5,884 bases of DNA. Origin: SIG578 sp045543635. GTDB taxonomy: Bacteria > Bacillota > Clostridia > Oscillospirales > Ruminococcaceae. Positions 1 through 5,750 of the stretch are shown piece by piece; position 1 is the first letter of the stretch, and each line of letters opens with the position of its first letter. The notes under the pieces were generated by a model that had not been told where the DNA came from, searched no databases, and saw nothing but the letters and a program-made list of their open reading frames with translations. A program made the position numbers and the translations under genes. The stretch is taken from contig JAZQMT010000077.1 of the NCBI GenBank assembly GCA_045543635.1, positions 1-5,884 on the forward strand, given 5' to 3'.

Positions 1-1283
1 TGGATCTTGATTTTAGGCGCAGTATCATTTCCAATGGAATTTATTTTACTGAAATCCGAAACAAAAAATTTAAGAATAACCGCATTTCTGTAACGCTTGC
101 GGCGCCTCTCTGTGAGGAAACTGCTTCAAGCTATGCTGTTCTACCCTTTATTTTAAGAAAGGGCTTTCGCTCCTGCCCCGACGCCGCACAGTTTAACCGT
201 CTTTTAACTTCTCTTTACGGAGCAAATTGTGATTTTGACGTTCGTAAAGCGGGTGACACACAGCTGCTTTCCCTTTCCATTTCCGCTATTGACGATAGAT
301 TTACTTTAAACGGTGAAACCATCACAGCTGAAATTTCAAAAATCCTCTGTTCCCTTTTGCTTGATCCCGTTATCGAAAATGGTGCTTTTCGAGAAAAAAC
401 CTTTCAAACCGAGAAGCAGGCTCTTATTGATTCTATTAAAGCAGAGCTGAATGACAAGGTAGCTTTAGCAAAGGCACGCTGCCAGCAGCTCATGTGCCAA
501 GGGCATCCTTCTGCCATCAGCAGATACGGAACTCTTGAGTGCGCGCAGGCTTTAACGTGTCGAGAGGTTTTTGATGCTTACAACACTCTGCTCAAAAAGG
601 CTCGAATCGAAATCATTTTTACCGGAAGCGGAGATGCCGATGCGGCACGCGAAATATTCACCTCTTCCTTTCACTCTTGTGCCGAACGCGAGGAACCATT
701 TGATATTAGCTCATGTATAAAAGCACCCGGTAAAGAGATAAAACAGCACACAGAAGCGTACAATATCACGCAGAGCAAGCTTTCAATGGGGTTCACTTGT
801 TCTACCGCCATTGGTGACAGCTATGAGGCTGCCATGAATGTTATGACCGTAATTTTAGGCGGTGCACCCTTTTCCAAGCTGTTTTTAAATGTTCGAGAGA
901 AACTGAGTCTTTGCTATTACTGCTCTGCCTCCTACGATCATTTTAAAGGAACCATCTTTATAAACAGCGGCATTGAGGCGGAAAACCGCGAAAAGGCACA
1001 AACAGAAATTTTAGCTCAACTTGAAGCACTTCAAAACGGCGAGCTTTCAGAAGAGGAAATTGCAAATGCCCGCAAGCTTTTCACCAATGTTTACACAGGT
1101 ATTGCGGACAGCATTTCTCGCAGCGAAGGATTTTTCCTCAATCGCCTCATTTCCGGCACCGAAATCACACCCGATGAGGAATTAGAGCAGCTTCTCTCGG
1201 TTACTGCTGATGACATTATCAATGCTGCGCGCAAAGTTTCACTCGATACCGTTTACTTTATGGCACCGAAGGAGGAAAAATAA
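1..1283 (+). CDS. ymfF: M16B peptidase-like protein, non-catalytic subunit (YmfF-like), 5' end at window edge
   Basis: The frame is open from base 3 to a TAA at 1281-1283, giving 426 visible residues. The protein is a pitrilysin/insulinase-family (M16B) member of the YmfF type, which NCBI names an EF-P 5-aminopentanol modification-associated protein. The segment where an active M16 enzyme has HxxEH (visible residues about 41-54, around AVLPFILRKG) has no such motif, so this should be the non-catalytic partner. The C-terminal half keeps the family's conserved Arg/Tyr patch, VREKLSLCYY at residues 297-306. Bases 1-2 are TG, so the missing base could make ATG and the gene may begin exactly at the edge. 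Otherwise only a few residues are missing, because homologues are about the same length. A TTG at 357 is internal, not the start. The zinc-binding partner follows 2 bp downstream. The family assignment is firm; the in vivo substrate is unknown from sequence. Confidence 0.87.
   Translation, partial: DLDFRRSIISNGIYFTEIRNKKFKNNRISVTLAAPLCEETASSYAVLPFILRKGFRSCPDAAQFNRLLTSLYGANCDFDVRKAGDTQLLSLSISAIDDRFTLNGETITAEISKILCSLLLDPVIENGAFREKTFQTEKQALIDSIKAELNDKVALAKARCQQLMCQGHPSAISRYGTLECAQALTCREVFDAYNTLLKKARIEIIFTGSGDADAAREIFTSSFHSCAEREEPFDISSCIKAPGKEIKQHTEAYNITQSKLSMGFTCSTAIGDSYEAAMNVMTVILGGAPFSKLFLNVREKLSLCYYCSASYDHFKGTIFINSGIEAENREKAQTEILAQLEALQNGELSEEEIANARKLFTNVYTGIADSISRSEGFFLNRLISGTEITPDEELEQLLSVTADDIINAARKVSLDTVYFMAPKEEK
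1269..1275 (+). promoter_or_regulatory. Ribosome binding site of ymfH
   Basis: AAGGAGG lies 10 bases before the ATG at 1286, inside the last codons of the upstream gene. Its near-perfect match to the anti-Shine-Dalgarno sequence fixes the ymfH start. With the 2-bp intergenic gap, it suggests translational coupling of the two subunits. Confidence 0.85.
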
Positions 1284-1285
1284 AT

Positions 1286-2566
1286 ATGAAAGAAACTACA
1301 AAAACTGTTATCTCCTCCGCCGCTCTTAATGAAAGCTATCTCAAAATAAAGCACAAGAGCGGACTCACTGTGCTTTTACATCCAATGCCTGATTACAACA
1401 GCGTTTATGCTCTGTTCGGAACAAAATTCGGCTCGGTTAACCGCTCCTTCAAGACAAGCAAGGAGAATGATATATGCACTGTTCCGGACGGGATTGCACA
1501 TTTCCTTGAGCACAAGCTTTTTGAGGGCGAAACCGAGGATGCTTTTGTCAGTTATTCGCGCACCGGAGCCAATGCCAATGCATACACCTCATTTGATCGC
1601 ACCTGTTATTTGTTTTCTGCAACCGAGAAAATTTATGAATCGCTTGAAATTCTTTTGAATTTTGTAACACATCCCTACTTTACCGAAGAAACCGTAAAAA
1701 AAGAGTTGGGTATCATCGGTCAGGAGATAAAAATGTACGAGGATGACCCTTCTTGGTGTGTCTTTTTAGGGCTTTTAAAGGCATTATATTGGGAAAATCC
1801 AATCAGAATAGATATTGCCGGCTCGGTAGAATCCATTGCCGAAATCACTCCTGAGCTTTTATACCGCACCTATCACACATTTTACAATCCCTCCAACATG
1901 GTGCTTTCCATTGCAGGAAACTTTGATCCCGACAAGGTTTTGGAGCTTGTTGACAAGCACCTTCCGCTCTGTGAGGATATTACCATCGAAAACATTTTTC
2001 CAAAAGAGCCGGATGATGTCTTTTTAAAGAAGACAGAAAAGAAGCTGGAAGTGGCAATGCCGCTGTTTGAAATCGGATTTAAAGAACATCCGGACACGGG
2101 CAACACTCTTCGCGGTCAAATCATGAATGAAATGCTGCTTGAAATGATGTTCGGTGAATCGACCGAATTTTATCAGAGACTTTATAACGAGGGCGTTATC
2201 AATTCAACCTTTGGATTTGAGGTCATGGCAGGCGAAGGCTATCTTATAAACATTTTAGGCGGCGAGGCACCCCAGCCACAGCGTGTTTACGATGAGATAC
2301 TTGCTGAGATACAGCGAATTAAAACACAAGGGCTTTCCCGCGAGTTATTTGATGAAATAAAGAAATCATTTTACGGCGGTCGGGTATCGCGGTTTAACAC
2401 AGTGGAGCATGTTGCCACCGCGATGTTGGCAAACCATTTTGCGGGATGTGATGCTTTCGACGCGCTTGAAATTATTGCAGACCTGAAATTTGAGGATCTT
2501 GAGAAAAGGCTTAATATGCAGCTTAGTGAGGCACGAAGCTCCATCTCGGTAGTTTCTCCGATATAA
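1286..2566 (+). CDS. ymfH: M16B zinc peptidase, catalytic subunit (YmfH-like)
   Basis: A 426-residue member of the insulinase/pitrilysin family (M16B), YmfH type. The inverted zinc motif HFLEH is at residues 72-76: His72 and His76 would bind zinc and Glu75 would activate water. The third ligand is probably Glu147 in GQEIKMYEDDP; the 70-residue spacing is right for M16B. The conserved NAYTS segment follows at residues 98-102. No signal peptide or membrane helix is apparent, so a cytoplasmic location is inferred. It pairs with the motif-less gene 2 bp upstream, as in heterodimeric M16B proteases, where one subunit supplies the zinc site and the other the Arg/Tyr patch. NCBI names this type an EF-P 5-aminopentanol modification-associated protein, but no efp or EF-P-modifying gene is in this window. 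The start at 1286 is supported by AAGGAGG. The next gene, lgt, begins 36 bp downstream, which fits one operon. Confidence 0.9.
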   Translation: MKETTKTVISSAALNESYLKIKHKSGLTVLLHPMPDYNSVYALFGTKFGSVNRSFKTSKENDICTVPDGIAHFLEHKLFEGETEDAFVSYSRTGANANAYTSFDRTCYLFSATEKIYESLEILLNFVTHPYFTEETVKKELGIIGQEIKMYEDDPSWCVFLGLLKALYWENPIRIDIAGSVESIAEITPELLYRTYHTFYNPSNMVLSIAGNFDPDKVLELVDKHLPLCEDITIENIFPKEPDDVFLKKTEKKLEVAMPLFEIGFKEHPDTGNTLRGQIMNEMLLEMMFGESTEFYQRLYNEGVINSTFGFEVMAGEGYLINILGGEAPQPQRVYDEILAEIQRIKTQGLSRELFDEIKKSFYGGRVSRFNTVEHVATAMLANHFAGCDAFDALEIIADLKFEDLEKRLNMQLSEARSSISVVSPI

Positions 2567-2585
2567 CAAGATACATGACAGCAAG

Positions 2586-2593
2586 AAAGGATG
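2586..2593 (+). promoter_or_regulatory. Ribosome binding site deciding the lgt start
   Basis: AAAGGATG resembles AAAGGAGG and sits 9 bases before the ATG at 2603. The other in-frame ATG, at 2591, lies inside this motif and would have no usable spacing. The start at 2603 is therefore preferred. The choice changes the protein by only four residues. Confidence 0.65.
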
Positions 2594-2602
2594 ATACACA
2601 AT

Positions 2603-4078
2603 ATGGATACAGTAGCGGTACAATTCCCCAAGTTGGGCTTAAACTTTTCGATTTCGCGCGAGGCTTTTGTCATTGGCGATTTTGAAATTTATTGGTATGC
2701 AGTTTTAATCGCGGTAGGAGCCATTCTTGCCGTAATTTATGGCATGACGCAAGCAAGGAAATACGGCATTAATCCCGATAAGCTTCTTGATATTGTTATT
2801 GTCGGACTCATTTTCGGCATTATCGGAGCACGGCTTTATTATGTAGTATTTAATATCCAAAACTACACAAGTATAGCTGATGTTTTTAATATCAGGGACG
2901 GTGGGCTTGCCATCTACGGCGCTCTGATATTTGGCATTTTATCGGCATTTATTGCATCACGCATAAGCAAAATGCGTTTTCTGCCCGCTTTAGATATTGC
3001 TGCAGGCGGTTTCTTCATCGGTCAGGCAATCGGCAGATGGGGTAATTTTGTAAATCAGGAAGCATTCGGTGTTAATACTGACTGGATTTTCGGAATGTAC
3101 AGTGAAAAAACACAGGAATATCTCCAAAGTGTTTCGTGGGAGCTGTTTAAGCAAGGCATTGATGTGGACCCTGCCAAACCTGTTCACCCCTGTTTCCTTT
3201 ATGAATCACTTTGGTGCATAATTGGATTTTTGCTTGTCCTTTTATACCGAAAACACCGCAAATTTGACGGAGAGCTCTTTTTATTCTACGCTGCATGGTA
3301 CGGAAGCGGCAGAGCATTTATTGAAGCCCTGCGCACCGACAGCTTAATGATCGGTGATTTTCGAGTTTCGCAGCTTTTGAGCATTGCGATTGCAGTATCT
3401 GCTGTCATAACCATTGTTACCCTCAGAATCCGCATCAGCAAAAAGCGAAATACCGATCCTGACTACCTCAAGCTTTATGTTGACACTGCCGAGTCACGCG
3501 CACAGTTTATGGATGACGACAAAACCATTCTTGCTAAAGCGGAAGGGCTTTTAAACGAGGCGAGTGAATCGATAAACACTGCAGAAAAAAATCTAAACCG
3601 CCTCCTTCCCGACCAAGACAAGGTTTTAGATAACACCGAAACTTTGGAAGACCTTGCAAGCGAGCTTTCCGATCCTGATGCTGTTCTTGAGCTTATAGAC
3701 AAGCTGATTAATCTTTCGCTGACAAAAATCAGCATGGCAACATCTCTTCTCGATCGTTATGATGAGCTACAGCAATCTGACGATAACACAAGCGAGGAAA
3801 CGCTCGAATACCAAGAGCAGACTGACAATTTAGAATCGGATGAACCCGAACTTTCCGAGCGCATTGAGATAGCTTGTGAACAAATTAAATCCACCAAAGA
3901 ATACATCAGTGAGTGTTATGAATTTCTTACTGCTGTAAAAAATCGCTTCCTTGACCCTTATCAAGAAGAAAATTCTAACCAAGAAGAACAAAATACAGAG
4001 GAGACGGAACAAGAAATTGTTTCAAACTCGGATGTGACCGGCGAAACACAATCTCCCTCTCCTGACGAAAATAAATAA
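2603..4078 (+). CDS. lgt: Phosphatidylglycerol-prolipoprotein diacylglyceryl transferase with long C-terminal tail
   Basis: Lgt moves a diacylglyceryl group from phosphatidylglycerol to the lipobox cysteine of prolipoproteins, in the cytoplasmic membrane. The protein has 491 residues from the ATG at 2603. About seven hydrophobic segments lie at roughly 28-47, 61-83, 101-119, 127-144, 198-215, 224-243 and 255-276. The Lgt signature GRWGNFVNQE is at 144-153, HPCFLYES at 195-202 and GSGRAFIEALRTDSL at 234-248. The segment holding the functional His of the E. coli enzyme reads GGLAIYG here, with Tyr in that place; I recall the same in some other Firmicutes. Typical Lgt proteins end near 270-290 residues. 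This one continues for about 200 hydrophilic, strongly acidic residues with helix-forming stretches (about 303-388 and 416-452) and an E/Q/N/S-rich end, expected in the cytoplasm. The core assignment is firm; the tail's role is unknown. It lies 13 bp before folD. Confidence 0.95.
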   Translation: MDTVAVQFPKLGLNFSISREAFVIGDFEIYWYAVLIAVGAILAVIYGMTQARKYGINPDKLLDIVIVGLIFGIIGARLYYVVFNIQNYTSIADVFNIRDGGLAIYGALIFGILSAFIASRISKMRFLPALDIAAGGFFIGQAIGRWGNFVNQEAFGVNTDWIFGMYSEKTQEYLQSVSWELFKQGIDVDPAKPVHPCFLYESLWCIIGFLLVLLYRKHRKFDGELFLFYAAWYGSGRAFIEALRTDSLMIGDFRVSQLLSIAIAVSAVITIVTLRIRISKKRNTDPDYLKLYVDTAESRAQFMDDDKTILAKAEGLLNEASESINTAEKNLNRLLPDQDKVLDNTETLEDLASELSDPDAVLELIDKLINLSLTKISMATSLLDRYDELQQSDDNTSEETLEYQEQTDNLESDEPELSERIEIACEQIKSTKEYISECYEFLTAVKNRFLDPYQEENSNQEEQNTEETEQEIVSNSDVTGETQSPSPDENK

Positions 4079-4091
4079 CGAGGTAAATAAT

Positions 4092-4943
4092 ATGTATCAG
4101 ATTATTGACGGAAAAAAAATCTCCTGCGAGGTTAAGGAAGAGGTTAAACAAAAGGTTTCAGCCCTTAAAGAAAAGGGAATTTCGGTAGGGCTTGCGGTTG
4201 TTTTAGTAGGTGAGGACCCTGCGTCCAAGGTTTATGTTAACAACAAGAAAAAGGCTTGCGAGGCACTCGGAATAAATTCCTACGAGTATCTAATGCCCGA
4301 AACTGCATCGCAGGAGGAGCTTTTAACTCTCGTTGAAAAACTAAATAAAGATGAGCGTGTTGACGGTATTTTAGTTCAGCTTCCCCTCCCCCGCCATTTA
4401 GATGAAAAGCAGGTTATTGCAGCTATTTCTCCCGATAAGGATGTTGATGCTTTTCACGCTGTGAATGTCGGCAAAATTATGATTGGGGACTACACCTTTG
4501 CCCCCTGCACCCCTGCAGGAATTATTGAACTTATTGAGAGAAGCGGCATATCGCTTGAAGGCAAAAACTGTGTTGTTATCGGAAGAAGCAACATCGTTGG
4601 CAAGCCAATGTCTATGCTGCTGCTTCACAAAAATGCAACTGTTACGATCTGCCACTCAAGAACAAAAAAGCTTTCCGATGTTGTAGCTAATGCCGATGTT
4701 GTTGTTGCAGCGGTTGGAAAACCAAAATTTGTTACTGCAGATATGGTTAAAGAGGGTGCAGTTGTAATCGATGTCGGAATAAACAGAATGGATGACGGCA
4801 AGCTTTGCGGCGATGTTGATTTCGATGCCGTCGCTCCCAAGTGCTCGTATATTACACCTGTTCCCGGCGGTGTCGGACCTATGACCATTGCGGTTTTAAT
4901 GCAAAACACCCTCAAGGCCGCCGAAAATAAGCTTAACAAATAA
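4092..4943 (+). CDS. folD: Bifunctional methylenetetrahydrofolate dehydrogenase / methenyltetrahydrofolate cyclohydrolase
   Basis: FolD oxidises 5,10-methylene-THF to 5,10-methenyl-THF with NAD(P)+ and hydrolyses this to 10-formyl-THF, supplying one-carbon units in the cytoplasm for purine and formyl-Met synthesis. At 283 residues it has the normal family length. Tyr48 and Lys52 in SKVYVNNKKKACEALG match the catalytic Tyr/Lys pair. GILVQLPLP (92-100) carries the conserved Gln96, and DVDAFH (117-122) the conserved Asp119. PCTPAG is at 138-143. The Rossmann-type nucleotide-binding segment VVIGRSNIVGKP is at 161-172, and the C-terminal signature PVPGGVGPMT at 256-265. All key residues are present. 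The ATG at 4092 has GAGG eight bases upstream (4080-4083). It lies 13 bp after lgt, so co-transcription is likely. A THF riboswitch and a folate transporter gene follow directly, tying it to folate supply. Confidence 0.97.
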   Translation: MYQIIDGKKISCEVKEEVKQKVSALKEKGISVGLAVVLVGEDPASKVYVNNKKKACEALGINSYEYLMPETASQEELLTLVEKLNKDERVDGILVQLPLPRHLDEKQVIAAISPDKDVDAFHAVNVGKIMIGDYTFAPCTPAGIIELIERSGISLEGKNCVVIGRSNIVGKPMSMLLLHKNATVTICHSRTKKLSDVVANADVVVAAVGKPKFVTADMVKEGAVVIDVGINRMDDGKLCGDVDFDAVAPKCSYITPVPGGVGPMTIAVLMQNTLKAAENKLNK

Positions 4944-4961
4944 ATAATCTTGCTTTTATCA

Positions 4962-5072
4962 CAGAGTAGACACTGAAGCGTAGAGAAATCTGTAGTGCCG
5001 CCTGAACGGGGAGTTGTCAGCGGACGAAAGGCTGAAGGTTACAGCCTGCGGTTTCAGTGTCGCATCCCGCTG
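4962..5072 (+). ncRNA. Tetrahydrofolate (THF) riboswitch aptamer
   Basis: This matches the THF riboswitch (folT motif) in order of conserved blocks: GTAGA (4966-4970), GCG (4978-4980), TAGTG (4993-4997), a GGGGAGTTG loop (5008-5016), ACGAA (5024-5028), GCGGT (5048-5052) and GCATCCCGC (5062-5070). P2 is nine perfect pairs, GACACTGAA (4969-4977) with TTCAGTGTC (5053-5061). P3 pairs CCG-C-CTGA with TCAGCGG, with one bulged C. P4 is AGGCTG (5029-5034) with CAGCCT (5042-5047). The characteristic pseudoknot can form between CGGGG (5007-5011) and TCCCG (5065-5069). P1 can be built from TTTTATCACAG (4954-4964) and 5070-5082, with two bulged C residues. It starts 18 bases after the folD stop and precedes folT, the usual regulated gene. 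It is expected to bind reduced folates and reduce folT expression. Confidence 0.95.
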
Positions 5073-5127
5073 CTGCATAAAAAAATGAAAAGTTCATTCT
5101 TTATGTAGCAACAGACTACATAAGGAG
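5072..5127 (+). promoter_or_regulatory. Riboswitch expression platform: competing anti-sequestor and Shine-Dalgarno sequestor hairpins
   Basis: Two overlapping hairpins cannot coexist. The anti-sequestor pairs GCTGCATAAA (5072-5081) with TTTATGTAGC (5100-5109), including one G-U pair, topped by AATGAA (5084-5089) with TTCATT (5093-5098). The sequestor pairs TTCTTTATGTAG (5097-5108) with CTACATAAGGAG (5116-5127), giving 12 pairs including two G-U, with loop CAACAGA. That stem covers the folT Shine-Dalgarno AAGGAG. The 5' arm of the anti-sequestor overlaps the 3' arm of P1, so ligand-stabilised P1 would free the sequestor to form. The predicted logic is THF bound, folT translation off. This is derived from base pairing; no energies were computed. 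Confidence 0.75.
5122..5127 (+). promoter_or_regulatory. Ribosome binding site of folT, inside the switchable stem
   Basis: AAGGAG lies 11 bases before the ATG at 5139 and supports that start. An in-frame GTG at 5127 overlaps this motif and would have no ribosome binding site of its own, so it is rejected as the start. Confidence 0.8.
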
Positions 5128-5138
5128 TGTTCTTTTTT

Positions 5139-5678
5139 ATGTCAAAACAAAATATCTGGAAGGAATCTTTCCTGACACTAAAAACAGTTAAGGGTATTTC
5201 CCTATCGGCAATGCTGATTGCAATCAGCTGTGTGCTTTCTTTCTTTAAAATCGGCATTACCACTAATGTTAATGTAACACTGTTCTTTCTCCCTATTTCG
5301 GTTGCGGCGCTGCTTTTAGGACCGGTACCTGCTATTGCAGTGGGTGGCATTGCAGACCTTTTGGGCTGCCTAATTAGGCCGACAGGTCCGTATTTCCCGG
5401 GATTTACAGTAAACGCCATGCTGACCGGCTTAATTTACGGCATATTTTTCTACAAAAAGAGCGTAAGGCTTTGGCGGATTATTCTGTCAAGGCTTGCCAT
5501 AATGATAGCAGTAGACCTTGTTTTAACGCCGTTTTGGCTGCACATTCTTTACGGTACACCGCTTGTATGGGCATTTTGGGTAGAGCGCTTTATAAAATGC
5601 GCCATAGTCTGCCCCATAGAAACGGTTTTAATATTCGGCGCAAACACCGCCGCAAACAAGCTTAAAGAGAAATTCTAA
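5139..5678 (+). CDS. folT: Folate family ECF transporter S component (FolT)
   Basis: FolT is the substrate-binding integral membrane subunit of an energy-coupling factor vitamin importer. It works with a shared EcfA/EcfA'/EcfT module, which is not in this window. The protein has 179 residues from the ATG at 5139. It is very hydrophobic, with roughly six membrane segments (about 19-37, 46-61, 62-80, 89-105, 114-138 and 152-170). The FolT-type stretch ADLLGCLIRPTGPYFPGFT at 72-90 is followed by VNAMLTGLIYGIFFYKK (91-107), which is typical of this family. The short polar N-terminus before the first helix is also typical of S components. The THF riboswitch directly upstream independently supports folate as substrate. 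Transcription may read through from folD, since there is little space for a promoter between folD and the aptamer. The stop is followed within about 12 bases by a hairpin-rich repeat. Confidence 0.94.
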   Translation: MSKQNIWKESFLTLKTVKGISLSAMLIAISCVLSFFKIGITTNVNVTLFFLPISVAALLLGPVPAIAVGGIADLLGCLIRPTGPYFPGFTVNAMLTGLIYGIFFYKKSVRLWRIILSRLAIMIAVDLVLTPFWLHILYGTPLVWAFWVERFIKCAIVCPIETVLIFGANTAANKLKEKF

Positions 5679-5690
5679 AATTGAAAAAGG

Positions 5691-5750
5691 CTCGCCTTGA
5701 GGCACCCTCCGTAAGGAAGTGTGCCTCAGTTATATTCGCCTGGCGGCGAG
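5691..5750 (+). repeat. GNRA-capped hairpin and surrounding inverted repeat after folT
   Basis: TGAGGCAC (5698-5705) pairs perfectly with GTGCCTCA (5721-5728). Inside it, C5706-G5719 and TCC (5708-5710) with GGA (5715-5717) extend the stem past one mismatch and a bulged T to a GTAA loop, which is of GNRA type. Outside it, CTCGCC (5691-5696) can pair with GGCGAG (5745-5750). The hairpin is 20 bases after the folT stop, but GTTATATT, not a run of T, follows it. A classic intrinsic terminator is therefore not supported, though the hairpin could stabilise the 3' end of the transcript. Confidence 0.6.

Noticed and set aside
357..359. TTG as the start of the first M16 gene
   Set aside because: The frame is open to the left edge, and the upstream codons encode the conserved N-terminal half of a YmfF domain.
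2591..2593. ATG four codons upstream as the lgt start
   Set aside because: It overlaps the ribosome binding site that is properly spaced for the ATG at 2603.
4398..4939. Overlapping minus-strand reading frames inside folD, and similar ones inside ymfH and lgt
   Set aside because: They lie fully opposite well-conserved genes, show no recognisable domains, and are expected by chance from codon bias.
4092..4943. Altered active site in FolD (DVDAFHA where DVDGFHP is common)
   Set aside because: The conserved Asp, Tyr48, Lys52 and Gln96 are present, and the change looks like ordinary lineage variation.
5127..5129. GTG as the folT start
   Set aside because: It overlaps the AAGGAG that serves the ATG at 5139, and it would add an unlikely Met-Phe-Phe-Phe leader encoded by the T-run.
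5698..5735. Intrinsic terminator of folT
   Set aside because: The hairpin is strong but no T-run follows. Structural repeat is the better description.
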